Shown here: one piece after another, positions 1 through 9,404 of the stretch
Position numbering within the stretch: position 1 is the stretch's first letter
Layout of the letters: every line of letters begins with the position of its first letter
Assembly (NCBI GenBank): GCA_030148865.1
Contig: JASBSR010000005.1
Location: 1-62,869, forward strand
From: Gammaproteobacteria bacterium
Lineage (GTDB): Bacteria; Pseudomonadota; Gammaproteobacteria; SZUA-229
Direction of reading: 5' to 3'
Length of the DNA: 62,869 bases
Position numbers and translations under genes: made by a program
Notes under the pieces: generated by a model
The model's input: the letters and a program-made list of their open reading frames with translations, nothing else
Told to the model about the DNA's origin: nothing
Database searches by the model: none

Positions 1-1
1 G

Positions 2-292
2 GTGCTCAACATTACTGTGACGGCTAAAAAGGACAGTAAAACGGCTTTTCTTGTCGAAGTGAAGCAGGCGGGCATTTTTGCCATCAGCGGTTTCCCGGAA
101 GAGAACCTGGCGGGTATGCTGGGGGCGTATTGCCCGGAAACGCTGTTTCCGTTCGCGCGCGAAGCGCTCGCGGAACTGATTGCCAAAGGGGGCTTTCCGC
201 AGTTACTGCTGGCACCGGTAAATTTCAACGCGCTCTACACTCAACATATCCAGCAACAACAGGCCGCAGCCAGTCAGAGTACAGCGCACTAG
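2..292 (+). CDS. secB: Protein-export chaperone SecB, C-terminal part
   Basis: SecB is a cytosolic tetrameric chaperone that holds preproteins unfolded and hands them to SecA. The visible 96 residues match its C-terminal two thirds, including the stretches [13 protein letters not shown] and [18 protein letters not shown] followed by [13 protein letters not shown]. The family is usually about 150-160 residues, so the real start lies upstream of the window; the GTG at position 2 is internal. The stop codon is followed after 3 bases by gpsA, and secB-gpsA adjacency is common in gammaproteobacteria. Confidence 0.95.
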   Translation: MLNITVTAKKDSKTAFLVEVKQAGIFAISGFPEENLAGMLGAYCPETLFPFAREALAELIAKGGFPQLLLAPVNFNALYTQHIQQQQAAASQSTAH

Positions 293-295
293 CAC

Positions 296-1306
296 ATGCC
301 GGCCTCTAACGGTCAGCAGATAGCGGTACTGGGTGCCGGTTCATGGGGCACGGCGCTGGCAATCCATCTCGCCCGCGCCGGCCTGGATGTCTGCCTCTGG
401 GGCAATGAAGCCGACCATATCGAACGCCTGCATCAGCAACGTTGTAACCAGCAGTTTTTGCCCGAGGTAGAATTTCCTATCAGCCTGCAGGTAGAGGCAA
501 ATCTCGAATCCGTGCTCACAAATGCCGCCTGGGTGTTGCTCGCGATTCCCAGTCACGCATTTCGCCCTTTTTTGCACGCGCACAGCCATTTGTTTACCGC
601 CAGCATACCCGTGGCCTGGGCCAGTAAAGGCCTGGAACAGGGCACCGGCAAATTGCTCCACGCAGTGATCAACGAAGAGCTGCCGCAGTGTCAGCAGCTG
701 GCGGTAATTTCGGGGCCGACCTTTGCCAAAGAAGTCGCGATGAATCTACCCACCGCGATCAGTGTCGCGTCGAATTCCACAGTATTTGCCTCTCGAATTA
801 GCGAGGCGCTGAACAGCGGCCGATTCCGGGTCTATGTCAGTGACGATATGGTCGGGGTAGAGCTCGGCGGTGCGGTGAAAAATGTGCTGGCGATTGCTGC
901 CGGTGCCGCCGATGGCCTGGGGTTTGGCGCCAATGCGCGTGCTGCGTTGATTACTCGCGGTTTGGCAGAAATGATGCGCCTCGGTGAGGCGATGGGCGGT
1001 CGTCGTGAAACCTTAATGGGGCTGGCCGGGCTCGGTGATCTGGTGCTCACCTGCACCGATGATCAGTCACGCAACCGGCGTATGGGGCTGTTGCTGGCGT
1101 CCGGTAAGTCGCCGGCGGAAATTAGCGCACAAATCGGTCAGGAAATCGAAGGCGTGAAAACTGCGGCCGAAGTCTGGCGGCTGGCGGCACATTACCAGGT
1201 CGAAATGCCAATTACCGGCCAGGTGTATCGCGTGCTCAATCAGGGTCTGTCGCCACAGGATGCGGTCAAGGAACTGCTCAACCGCGATTCCACCAGCGAG
1301 TTCTGA
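296..1306 (+). CDS. gpsA: NAD(P)H-dependent glycerol-3-phosphate dehydrogenase
   Basis: GpsA reduces dihydroxyacetone phosphate to sn-glycerol 3-phosphate, the backbone precursor of phospholipids, in the cytosol. The 336 residues are full length. An N-terminal Rossmann motif GAGSWGTALA lies near residues 13-22, SKGLEQGTG near 110, SGPTFAKEVA near 139 and GGAVKNVLAIAAG near 190, the last carrying the catalytic lysine. It starts 3 bases after secB, so the two are probably co-transcribed. Nothing unusual was seen. Confidence 0.97.
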   Translation: MPASNGQQIAVLGAGSWGTALAIHLARAGLDVCLWGNEADHIERLHQQRCNQQFLPEVEFPISLQVEANLESVLTNAAWVLLAIPSHAFRPFLHAHSHLFTASIPVAWASKGLEQGTGKLLHAVINEELPQCQQLAVISGPTFAKEVAMNLPTAISVASNSTVFASRISEALNSGRFRVYVSDDMVGVELGGAVKNVLAIAAGAADGLGFGANARAALITRGLAEMMRLGEAMGGRRETLMGLAGLGDLVLTCTDDQSRNRRMGLLLASGKSPAEISAQIGQEIEGVKTAAEVWRLAAHYQVEMPITGQVYRVLNQGLSPQDAVKELLNRDSTSEF

Positions 1307-1327
1307 GCACTCGTTTCAAATCAAAAT

Positions 1328-1789
1328 CTAAGCCAGGCCGGCGAAGCTCTGCTGGCGCAGGGCTTCATATACCACTATTGCCACTGTGTTGGATAAATTC
1401 AGGCTGCGACTGTCTGCCCGCATCGGCAGGCGTAGCTGTTGCTCGGTGGCCAGACGATCGAGATAGGTGCCCGGCAGGCCGCGCGTTTCCGGGCCGAAGA
1501 CAAGACTGTCACCGGGCTGAAAGCGGGCTTCACTATAGCGCTGGCGGCCGCGGGTAGAGAGCGCGTATGCCGTGCCGGCGAGGCGCATGAGCAGCTCATC
1601 AAGCGAGGCATGTTGCTCTACCTGCACCCATTCATGATAGTCGAGACCCGCGCGCCGCAGTTTTTTATCATCCAGGGCAAATCCCAGCGGGCAAATCAGA
1701 TGCAAATGACAGCCGGTATTGGCGCAGAGGCGGATAATATTGCCTGTATTGGGCGGGATTTCAGGCTGGTAGAGCACAACATTAAACAT
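1328..1789 (-). CDS. trmL: tRNA (cytidine/uridine-34 2'-O)-methyltransferase TrmL
   Basis: TrmL is a SPOUT methyltransferase that adds a 2'-O-methyl group at the wobble position of certain leucine tRNAs. The start at 1789 gives 153 residues, the usual length; the frame stays open further upstream but that part does not resemble the family. Recognisable parts are YQPEIPPNTGNIIRLCANT near the N-terminus, FGPETRGLP near residue 98 and the C-terminal knot with SLNLSNTVAIVVYEALRQ. It is convergent with gpsA, 21 bases away. Confidence 0.95.
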   Translation of the reverse strand: MFNVVLYQPEIPPNTGNIIRLCANTGCHLHLICPLGFALDDKKLRRAGLDYHEWVQVEQHASLDELLMRLAGTAYALSTRGRQRYSEARFQPGDSLVFGPETRGLPGTYLDRLATEQQLRLPMRADSRSLNLSNTVAIVVYEALRQQSFAGLA

Positions 1790-1982
1790 GTGGCGATTGT
1801 AGCCTGCCCGAGATTGAACACAAGTTCGGATTGATCTCGGACGCGCGGGCGGGGTTCTGCTATATAGTGTGTAATGGCATAAACCATTGCTTTGCCCGTG
1901 CGTGTCAAAGTAAGGTGTTAATAAACATAATAATAATGAAATATCATCTGGATTGGATGCGGATCTGTAGCATGAACGAGCC

Positions 1983-3413
1983 ATGGCCGAACAAATAATG
2001 CAATCTGAAACCGAAGTTGACCCGCGTAGCCTGGTGCTGCTGGTTGATGACGACCCCTTGATTACCGAATCCTTAAATTTCGTGCTCGCAGCACAGTTTC
2101 GTGTTCTGCTTGCTGATTCGCGCAGCAAGGCGTTATCGGTTCTGACCAGCCGGCCTTTTGAACCGACGCTGGCGCTGGTCGACCTTGGTCTGCCACCAGT
2201 ACCGCATCGCCCGGACGAAGGTTTTGAATTAATCCGGGAGCTGCTGGTGATCGTACCCGGGATTAAAATTCTGGTGCTCTCGGGACAGGATAATGATGTC
2301 AATATTCAGCACGCCCTGACCCTGGGCGCGGTTGACTTTATCGCTAAACCGGCCGAACCCCAGTTGTTGCTCAGTCGTTTACTGCATCACCAGCGTCTGC
2401 AACATATCGAGCTGCAACGAGATAGCGAGCAGGGTTATAGCATTATTGGTAACAGCCCGGGGGTGAATGCAGTCCAGCAACAAATCGCCCAGTTTGCGCC
2501 TTCTCCGTTTCCAGTATTAATCACGGGTGAGTCGGGTACTGGCAAAGAACTGGTGGCGCGCGCTCTGCACACGCAGAGTTCACGTAACAGCGAGCCTTTT
2601 GTGGTATTCAATTGTGCGGCTATCGCGCCAGAGCAACTCGAAGCCCAGCTATTTGGTCATCGTGCGGGCACATACTCCGGGGCCAGTGAAGACAATCGCG
2701 GGTTTTTACTGGAGGCCGGCAAGGGCACCCTGCTGCTCGACGAGGTTGGTGAGTTGCCGTTAGCGCTACAGGTGAAATTACTGCGCGTGATTGAAACCGG
2801 TGAATTTTATCGACCTGGAGAAACCCGCAAGCTGCAAACGCAGGCGCGGATTCTTGCTGCTACCAACAAAAGTCTAAGCGAAGCTGTGGTTGAAGATAAA
2901 TTTCGCGCTGATCTTTATCATCGACTTTGTATACTCAATATCGAAGTTCCTCCCCTGCGTACCCGGGATCACGACGTTATGATGTTGCTGGATCATTTTC
3001 AGGAAGTCTATGCAGATTCTGTTGCACCATTTAGTCTGGATGATGAAGCGCTTGATCTCTGGCTGGAATATGACTATCCGGGCAATGTGCGCGAATTACG
3101 CAATATCGTGATTCGACTCGGCACGCGTTATCCGGGGGCCATCGTCAATCGCCAGCAGCTGGAGCAGGAACTGGAGTTACAGTTATCCGTGAGTGCTTTG
3201 TCCAGGGAAGACGCTTTGATGAGCGACGATTATATTCGCCAGCAGCTCGCTGCCGGCAGTTTGAGTCTGGATGAGTTAACTGCTGATATAGAAAGCCACT
3301 GTATACGGCTGGCGCTGGAGATGAATAATAATAATATCAGCAAGGCAGCAGAAGCTCTGCACATCAATCGTACAACTTTGTACAGCCGTGTGCAGAAATT
3401 AGGGAGTCAGTAA
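1983..3413 (+). CDS. Sigma-54-type response regulator heading the pilus locus (PrsR-like)
   Basis: The 476 residues hold a receiver domain (about 15-135, acidic pocket D22-D24, probable phospho-acceptor D67 in LVDLGLPP), an AAA+ domain (about 150-385; Walker A GESGTGKE at 182-189, Walker B LLLDE) and a Fis-type HTH at the end. The layout resembles NtrC and the PEP-CTERM regulator PrsR, but no exosortase or PEP-CTERM gene is present. The sigma-54 contact loop reads GTYSGA (229-234) instead of GAFTGA, so activation through sigma-54 is uncertain. It abuts the MshM-like gene by one base and probably controls the pilus genes, with the kinase at 15555-17243 as its likely partner. Confidence 0.88.
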   Translation: MAEQIMQSETEVDPRSLVLLVDDDPLITESLNFVLAAQFRVLLADSRSKALSVLTSRPFEPTLALVDLGLPPVPHRPDEGFELIRELLVIVPGIKILVLSGQDNDVNIQHALTLGAVDFIAKPAEPQLLLSRLLHHQRLQHIELQRDSEQGYSIIGNSPGVNAVQQQIAQFAPSPFPVLITGESGTGKELVARALHTQSSRNSEPFVVFNCAAIAPEQLEAQLFGHRAGTYSGASEDNRGFLLEAGKGTLLLDEVGELPLALQVKLLRVIETGEFYRPGETRKLQTQARILAATNKSLSEAVVEDKFRADLYHRLCILNIEVPPLRTRDHDVMMLLDHFQEVYADSVAPFSLDDEALDLWLEYDYPGNVRELRNIVIRLGTRYPGAIVNRQQLEQELELQLSVSALSREDALMSDDYIRQQLAAGSLSLDELTADIESHCIRLALEMNNNNISKAAEALHINRTTLYSRVQKLGSQ

Positions 3414-4783
3414 TGTATCTGGAACACTATGGCCTGCAACGGCCACCGTTTAAAATTACGCCTGACACCAGTCTATTTTTTGAGGGCAACAAACGCGGTG
3501 CTGCACTCGAGGCATTAATCTATGCGATCCGCAGCGGCGAAGGTATTATCAAGGTTGTGGGTGAAGTCGGTAGCGGTAAAACCATGCTGTGCCGCATGCT
3601 AGAAATTCGACTCAGTGGTCTGGTTGATGTGGTGTACATTGCTAATCCAAGCTTATCACCAGACAATATTTTGCATGTCATTGCTCACGAGCTCCAGCTG
3701 GAAGTGACAAGTCAGTCGAGCAAGCTTGATGTTATGCAGCAATTACAAAATTATCTTTTGCAAAAGCATTCAGAAAACAGACAGGTAGTAGTGTTTGTCG
3801 AAGAAGCGCAAAGCATGCCGCTGGATACTCTGGAAGAAATACGGCTGCTTAGCAATCTGGAAACTGACCACAGCAAGTTATTGCAAATGGTGCTGTTTGG
3901 ACAGCCCGAGCTTGATGAGAAGCTCGCGCGCGCACAGATACGCCAGTTAAAAGAGCGTATTACTCACAGCTTTAATCTCGATCCGTTTCCCCCGGCCGAT
4001 ACTCTGGAATATCTTAATTTTCGTCTGCACGCAGTTGGCTATCGTGGTCCCAAAGTGTTTAACGAGAAAACTGCAAACACTATCAAAAAGATCTCGGGTG
4101 GCCTGATCCGACGTATCAACATACTCGCCGACAAGGCATTAATGGCCGCTTTTTCTGAAGGTGTGCACCAGATTAGCAAAAAACATATCACTACTGCCGC
4201 TATCGACAGTGACTTCAGGAAACCGGCTCATTATAAACACTGGCTATTTGCTGGTGCGGCCAGCGCCAGTCTGTTGTTGGCGGTCTGGCTGGGTACCGTG
4301 ATTGGTACCAGTACAGCGAAAGAGAACCATGTCGAGCCAGCGCGGACAGTTGTAGCACAACCGCTGGAAGTGAGGTCAGCACAAATGCCGGCAGCGAACG
4401 CGACGAATCAGGCGCTGCTCGACCAGCGTCTCAGGGATACACGGCACTGGTTGCAGCTGGCCAATGATGATCAGTACAGCATTCAGTTATTCATGGCCAG
4501 CACCAGCGATGCTGACGTGCTGGAGCAGTTCTTGCAAAACATACCCGAGATGCTTGATTTTAAAAAAATTTACATCTATGAAACTCGAGTAAACAACACC
4601 CCGATGTATAGTGTTCTTTACAATGACTATGGATCGCGGCAAGTCGCGCAATCAAAACTTATAAGTCTGCCGGCAAATCTACAGGCGAGCAAGCCATACT
4701 TGCGGCGTGTCGGTGCGCTGCGTAAAGATATGGCACGAACAGCTGATTCGGTCAGCACTCAAAACTATAGAGTTAATGGATAA
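3413..4783 (+). CDS. mshM: MshM/ExeA-like AAA ATPase with SPOR-like C-terminal domain
   Basis: This 456-residue protein has the ExeA/MshM opening HYGLQRPPFKITPD, Walker A GEVGSGKT at 50-57 and a Walker B of the form VVVFVEEAQ (Glu where Asp is usual). A single membrane segment lies near residues 279-300. The remaining C-terminal part, starting DDQYSIQLFMAS and ending near YLRRVG, looks like a SPOR peptidoglycan-binding domain. In the related ExeA system the ATPase helps the secretin through peptidoglycan, and a similar role with the next gene is inferred. The stop overlaps the start of the secretin gene. Confidence 0.85.
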   Translation: MYLEHYGLQRPPFKITPDTSLFFEGNKRGAALEALIYAIRSGEGIIKVVGEVGSGKTMLCRMLEIRLSGLVDVVYIANPSLSPDNILHVIAHELQLEVTSQSSKLDVMQQLQNYLLQKHSENRQVVVFVEEAQSMPLDTLEEIRLLSNLETDHSKLLQMVLFGQPELDEKLARAQIRQLKERITHSFNLDPFPPADTLEYLNFRLHAVGYRGPKVFNEKTANTIKKISGGLIRRINILADKALMAAFSEGVHQISKKHITTAAIDSDFRKPAHYKHWLFAGAASASLLLAVWLGTVIGTSTAKENHVEPARTVVAQPLEVRSAQMPAANATNQALLDQRLRDTRHWLQLANDDQYSIQLFMASTSDADVLEQFLQNIPEMLDFKKIYIYETRVNNTPMYSVLYNDYGSRQVAQSKLISLPANLQASKPYLRRVGALRKDMARTADSVSTQNYRVNG

Positions 4784-6422
4784 AATGAAAATAAAAACCG
4801 GGTTACTAAATATAGCGTTTGGTATTGCATTGAGTAGTTGTGGTGCGACCAATCCGCCAACCATGTCTGAGGGCCATATCAAGCCCCCTGCAAGAGCGTC
4901 TGCAGATATACCACAAACTGTCAGTGCGGCACCAACATTGCCCGCACCTAGACAGCGGCCTGATCTCGAAACCTATACCGTGGTAGTGAATCAGGTGCCG
5001 GTACGTGAACTGCTGTTCTCGATGGCGCGCGATGCAAAGCTAAATCTTGACATCGATAGTGACATCAAAGGCCAGGTGACGATGAATGCGATTGATCAGA
5101 CCCTGCCAAAAATTCTTGATCGCCTTGCATCACAGGTATCAATTAATTATCAGCTGGAAGGCGATACTCTGCATGTTATGGCAGATAAGCCAGTATTGCA
5201 GATATACGAAGTCGATTACCTGAATATGTCACGGGTGAGTACGGGCGATGTCGTGGTGTCGACTGAGATTAGTGCCACAGGGGCTGGCGCAAGAAATAGC
5301 AGTAGTAGCGGAAGCAGCAGTAGTGGTGGTGGCAGTTCCAGTAGCGGAAACAATTCTAATACCAAAGTTAAAAACAAATCTGATAATAATTTCTGGTACA
5401 GCCTGGCGGCGAATATTGCAAACATTATTGGTGAAGACGCGACAGTTGCCAGCGATAAGATTACGGTCAGTAATAATATTATTATTAATCGTGAAAGTGG
5501 TTATATCGGTGTGCGTGCTACTGTGCGGCAGCACCAGCAGGTACAGAAATTTCTTAGCCAGGTCATCGGTAGCGCCAAACGCCAGGTATTGATCGAAGCC
5601 ACTATCGCGGAAGTGACTCTGAGCGACCGTTATCAGGCAGGCATCGACTGGTCGCTGGTAAACAGTAAGGACGCAACCGAAAATATTACCCAGAGTGTAC
5701 TCGGGGGCAATCTTGGTCAGGCACCGTTTGTCTCTGCCACTCTGAATGGTTCGATGGATGGCAACCCACTAAGCATTACACTGAAAGCGCTGGAAACGTT
5801 TGGTGACGTCAAAGTGCTGTCCAGTCCCAAAGTGATGGCATTAAACAACCAGACTGCAATGCTGAAGGTGGTCGACAACCAGGTATATTTCACAACCAAA
5901 GTCGAAGCATCAGCTGCAGTTGCGTCGGGTGGTACGGCAGTGGCTTTGCCGCCAGTACTGGAAACGAAATTACAGACCGTGCCGATTGGTTTCATCATGT
6001 CAGTGACGCCCTACATCGACAAGCACGATGTGGTCATGATCAATGTGCGCCCGACAATTTCAAGAATCATAAACAATGTAGCTGATCCTAATCCCGAGCT
6101 GGCCAAGGCAGGCGTGACCAGTCAGATACCAGTAATACAGGTACGTGAAATTGAGTCGATACTTAAAATCAACAACGGTGAAACTGCGGTCATAGGCGGT
6201 CTGATGCAGGATCAAATCAACAAAAAAACTAGCGGTATACCACTGCTCTCCAGCTTGCCCTTCATCGGTGGTCTGTTTTCGTATCAGGATGATGAGTACG
6301 TGAAATCAGAGCTGGTGATATTCATTCGTCCAGTGGTAATGCACAAGGCCAGTCTCGATGGTGATCTTAAGGACTATCGTAAGTATCTACTCAATGAAGA
6401 AGACCTGAAGCCAGAGCAGTAA
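4776..6422 (+). CDS. mshL: MshL-like secretin, outer-membrane lipoprotein
   Basis: Secretins form the outer-membrane pore for type IV pili or type II secretion. With the ATG at 4776 (overlapping the upstream stop by 8 bases) the protein has 548 residues and a lipoprotein signal ending in ALSSC, lipidated Cys at 22; the ATG at 4785 is an alternative start. An N-terminal domain with TYTVVVNQVPVRELLFSMARDA is followed by a Ser/Gly-rich linker near residues 168-196 encoded by AGT/AGC repeats. The C-terminal secretin domain includes NNGETAVIGGLMQD and GIPLLSSLPFIGGLF. Order and similarity match MSHA-type pilus loci. Confidence 0.92.
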   Translation: MDKMKIKTGLLNIAFGIALSSCGATNPPTMSEGHIKPPARASADIPQTVSAAPTLPAPRQRPDLETYTVVVNQVPVRELLFSMARDAKLNLDIDSDIKGQVTMNAIDQTLPKILDRLASQVSINYQLEGDTLHVMADKPVLQIYEVDYLNMSRVSTGDVVVSTEISATGAGARNSSSSGSSSSGGGSSSSGNNSNTKVKNKSDNNFWYSLAANIANIIGEDATVASDKITVSNNIIINRESGYIGVRATVRQHQQVQKFLSQVIGSAKRQVLIEATIAEVTLSDRYQAGIDWSLVNSKDATENITQSVLGGNLGQAPFVSATLNGSMDGNPLSITLKALETFGDVKVLSSPKVMALNNQTAMLKVVDNQVYFTTKVEASAAVASGGTAVALPPVLETKLQTVPIGFIMSVTPYIDKHDVVMINVRPTISRIINNVADPNPELAKAGVTSQIPVIQVREIESILKINNGETAVIGGLMQDQINKKTSGIPLLSSLPFIGGLFSYQDDEYVKSELVIFIRPVVMHKASLDGDLKDYRKYLLNEEDLKPEQ

Positions 6423-6443
6423 TGTGGCTGACGAGAAAAGATA

Positions 6444-7679
6444 ATGAGCTTACTTCTAGATGCTTTAAAAAAAGCCGCAAAAGACAAAGCGGCGAAAAAT
6501 GCTACGACGAATGTGCCGGCGCTGGCAGCGCACAGTGCTGTTAAAAAAGAAGACGAGTTCGAGTTTACACTCGATGATAATAACACCGCGTCTGACATAA
6601 GCACACCAGAGGCAAGTCCCTGGCCCCCAGAAAAAACACCGGATGATAATGAGCTAGCAATCAACGAAATCAGGCCAACACCAAATACGGTTTCTGACGA
6701 AGCGCTGCAGGTGCTTATTTATAAGACTAATAACGCACATCGGCGTAAACGCTGGCTGGTCTGGGGCGGTGCCACTGTTGCCAGTGTCCTGGTATTAACT
6801 GTCAGTGGGGTATATTTTTTTAATAAAATACAACAGCAGGTGACAACGCTTGAACTGCGACATCGTGCCAATATGCGGGTGGTGCAGGCCGAGCCGGTTA
6901 AAGCGGCACTCGCCAAGTTAAGCCCAGAGGTACAGTCGACACCCGCTGTAAAAACCATAAACACAGTCGTCACGCCAAGAAAGTCGGTGACAGCTAACGC
7001 ATCCCAGGCAGCAGATTCAGTAATAGCGCCACAGTCGATTGCGCAGCAAGATAGAACCGCCAGCCAGATCAAAGTCACCCGTAGCGAAAAATCTGACCCG
7101 GTAGGTGCCCTGTTGTTGCAGGCGTGGTCTGCTTACAACAGCTCCGACTATGAGCAGGCCAGAAAATATTACGCCCAGGTGCTTAATCATGAAATCAATA
7201 ATCGAGATGCCCTTATGGGTATGGGTGCGATCGCACTTAATAATGATGATTCCGGTGCAGCACGCCAATACTACAACAGATTGCTCCAGCTTGACCCGCA
7301 TGATCCAGTGGCGAACGCAGCAATGATGAATATGAACCTGAACTCAACGGCAGACAGTCTGAGCGAAAACAAGCTCCTGCACTTAATAAGGCAGAATCCT
7401 GCTGCCGCAGATTTACACTATGCACTGGGAAACAAATATGCAGCACAAAGCCGGTGGTCAGAAGCACAGGTTGAGTATTTTAAAGCCTTCAAACACGATA
7501 GCGCGAGCGCCGACTATGCTTTCAATCTTGCTGTCAGTCTGGAACACATTAAGCGACCACTGGAAGCTGTAAGCTACTATCGCCGCGCACTGCAGTTGGC
7601 AGTGGGCAGCAATATTGGCTTCTCGGTGGAAGTTGCGAACAGTAGACTCCGGCATCTACAGGCGGTGATACAACCATGA
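6444..7679 (+). CDS. mshN: MshN-like TPR protein of the pilus locus
   Basis: The 411-residue protein starts MSLLLDALKKAAKDKA, an opening typical of MshN/GspB-type inner-membrane proteins. One membrane segment lies near residues 103-128. The region from about 215 onward contains TPR-like helical pairs (for example SAYNSSDYEQARKYYAQVL and KYAAQSRWSEAQVEYFKAF). MshN proteins are thought to support pilus biogenesis from the periplasmic side. It overlaps the MshE start by four bases, which suggests translational coupling. Confidence 0.85.
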   Translation: MSLLLDALKKAAKDKAAKNATTNVPALAAHSAVKKEDEFEFTLDDNNTASDISTPEASPWPPEKTPDDNELAINEIRPTPNTVSDEALQVLIYKTNNAHRRKRWLVWGGATVASVLVLTVSGVYFFNKIQQQVTTLELRHRANMRVVQAEPVKAALAKLSPEVQSTPAVKTINTVVTPRKSVTANASQAADSVIAPQSIAQQDRTASQIKVTRSEKSDPVGALLLQAWSAYNSSDYEQARKYYAQVLNHEINNRDALMGMGAIALNNDDSGAARQYYNRLLQLDPHDPVANAAMMNMNLNSTADSLSENKLLHLIRQNPAAADLHYALGNKYAAQSRWSEAQVEYFKAFKHDSASADYAFNLAVSLEHIKRPLEAVSYYRRALQLAVGSNIGFSVEVANSRLRHLQAVIQP

Positions 7680-9403
7680 ATCCAGTCATGAAAGCTGCCA
7701 GCCAAAGCAGAAAAAAAGTTAAGCTGGGCGAAGAGCTTATTACCAAAGGCCTTGCCACGGCAGATCAGGTTGAAATTGCTTTAACTGAGCAAAAGAAATC
7801 CGGCGGCCTGATCGGTGAAATTTTAATCGGACTAGGTTTTGTTTCCGAGTCGGTGATGCGCGATGTGCTTGGCCAGGTACTGGGTGTTGGCAGCATCGAC
7901 TTAAAAACGGCTGTGCCCGAGAAAGAAGCGCTTGAGTTAATAAGTAAAGACATTGCGAAGCGCCATACCATTGTACCCATCAGCTACAATGTGGCCGAGC
8001 AGGTATTAAAAATTGCGATGAAAAACGCATCAGACCTGCTAGTGCTGGATCGCCTGAATGCAGTTGTTGGTCGAAAAATAGAAATTGTACCGCTGATTTC
8101 CGGTGAGGGCGAAATTAAAAAAGCCATCGATCAGTTTTATGGGTATGAGTTATCCGTAGATGGCATTCTGCACGAAATAGAAACCGGCGAAGTTGATTAC
8201 CAAAGTCTGGATGCGATTGATGATGAATACAGTCAGCCACTAGTAAGGCTGGTCGACGCGATTCTGGCCGATGCCGTGAAACGTGATTCCTCAGATATTC
8301 ACTTTGAGCCGGAAGACGGCTTTTTACGTTTACGTTACCGTGTTGATGGCGTGCTACGACAGATTCGCAGTCTGCATAAAGACTACTGGTCGGCGATTGT
8401 GGTGCGTCTGAAAGTGATGTCAGGGATGAATATTGCGGAAACCCGGATTCCACAGGATGGTCGATTGAGTTTACAGGTGCAGGGGCACCGGGTTGACTTT
8501 CGTGTTTCAGCACACCCAACAACGCATGGTGAAAATATTGTGCTGCGTGTGCTTGATCGTGCCAAGGGCATTGTGCCGCTGGAGCAACTTGGTGTTCACG
8601 AAGACACGCTGAACACTTTAACGTTAATGATGGCCAGGCCCGAAGGCATTATTCTGGTCACTGGTCCCACTGGCAGCGGTAAAACCACCACGCTGTATTC
8701 CATGCTCAATTACGTGAAGTCTGAACAGATCAATATCATGACACTGGAAGACCCGGTTGAGTACCCGGTGGATCTGATACGCCAGACCTCGGTGAATGAA
8801 GTTGCGCGCATGGATTTTGCCAACGGCATACGCTCGATGATGCGCCAGGACCCGGACATTATCCTGGTCGGTGAAATCCGTGACGAAGACACGGCTGAAA
8901 TGGCATTTCGTGCTGCCATGACCGGGCATCAGGTGTTATCCACTTTGCATACCAATTCTGCGATTGGCGCAATTCCGCGATTGCTCGATATCGGTGTATT
9001 ACCCGATATTATGACAGGCAATATCATCGGTATTATTAGTCAACGACTCGTGCGATTGTTATGCACACGTTGCAAAAAACCCAAACAGGCAGATGGGGTT
9101 GAACAAAAGCTGCTCGGTATAGAGTCGCTAGATAAAGATATCACTATTTATGACGCTGCGGGCTGCCCACACTGTAGTAACACAGGTTACAGGGGGCGCG
9201 TGGCGATTGTCGAAGCTCTGCGAATTGATAGTGAACTCGATGAGCTGATCGCCAAGCGCGCCACCCTGGGTGAATTAAAAGCCTGCGCGCGTGCGAGCGG
9301 TTACAAAACACTGGCCGATGATGCCGTGCAGCGGGTACTGGAAGGCCATAGTTCGCTGGAAGAAGTCTCTCGTGTTATCGACCTGACGCAAAGAATGAGC
9401 TGA
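7676..9403 (+). CDS. mshE: MshE-like pilus assembly ATPase (GspE/PilB family)
   Basis: This cytosolic hexameric ATPase powers pilus extension. The 575 residues begin with an MshEN domain carrying two copies of the c-di-GMP-binding motif (KLGEELITKGLATADQ near 13-28 and LIGEILIGLGFVSES near 44-58). The catalytic core follows with Walker A GPTGSGKTT near 330, a Walker B region with LVGEIRDEDTAEMAF and the STLHTNSA box. A zinc tetracysteine is formed by C463/C466 and C497/C500. MshE itself is an established c-di-GMP receptor, so c-di-GMP control is likely. The stop is followed directly by the MshG gene. Confidence 0.94.
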   Translation: MNPVMKAASQSRKKVKLGEELITKGLATADQVEIALTEQKKSGGLIGEILIGLGFVSESVMRDVLGQVLGVGSIDLKTAVPEKEALELISKDIAKRHTIVPISYNVAEQVLKIAMKNASDLLVLDRLNAVVGRKIEIVPLISGEGEIKKAIDQFYGYELSVDGILHEIETGEVDYQSLDAIDDEYSQPLVRLVDAILADAVKRDSSDIHFEPEDGFLRLRYRVDGVLRQIRSLHKDYWSAIVVRLKVMSGMNIAETRIPQDGRLSLQVQGHRVDFRVSAHPTTHGENIVLRVLDRAKGIVPLEQLGVHEDTLNTLTLMMARPEGIILVTGPTGSGKTTTLYSMLNYVKSEQINIMTLEDPVEYPVDLIRQTSVNEVARMDFANGIRSMMRQDPDIILVGEIRDEDTAEMAFRAAMTGHQVLSTLHTNSAIGAIPRLLDIGVLPDIMTGNIIGIISQRLVRLLCTRCKKPKQADGVEQKLLGIESLDKDITIYDAAGCPHCSNTGYRGRVAIVEALRIDSELDELIAKRATLGELKACARASGYKTLADDAVQRVLEGHSSLEEVSRVIDLTQRMS

Positions 9404-9404
9404 T

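Noticed and set aside
1875-1891. Possible sigma-54 promoter before the pilus regulator (TGGCATAAACCATTGCT)
   Set aside because: The spacing between GG and GC is 11 bases instead of 10, which is usually not tolerated.
1983-3413. Membership of a PEP-CTERM/exosortase system for the regulator and kinase
   Set aside because: No exosortase, PEP-CTERM protein or exopolysaccharide gene lies in the window; only the regulators resemble that system.
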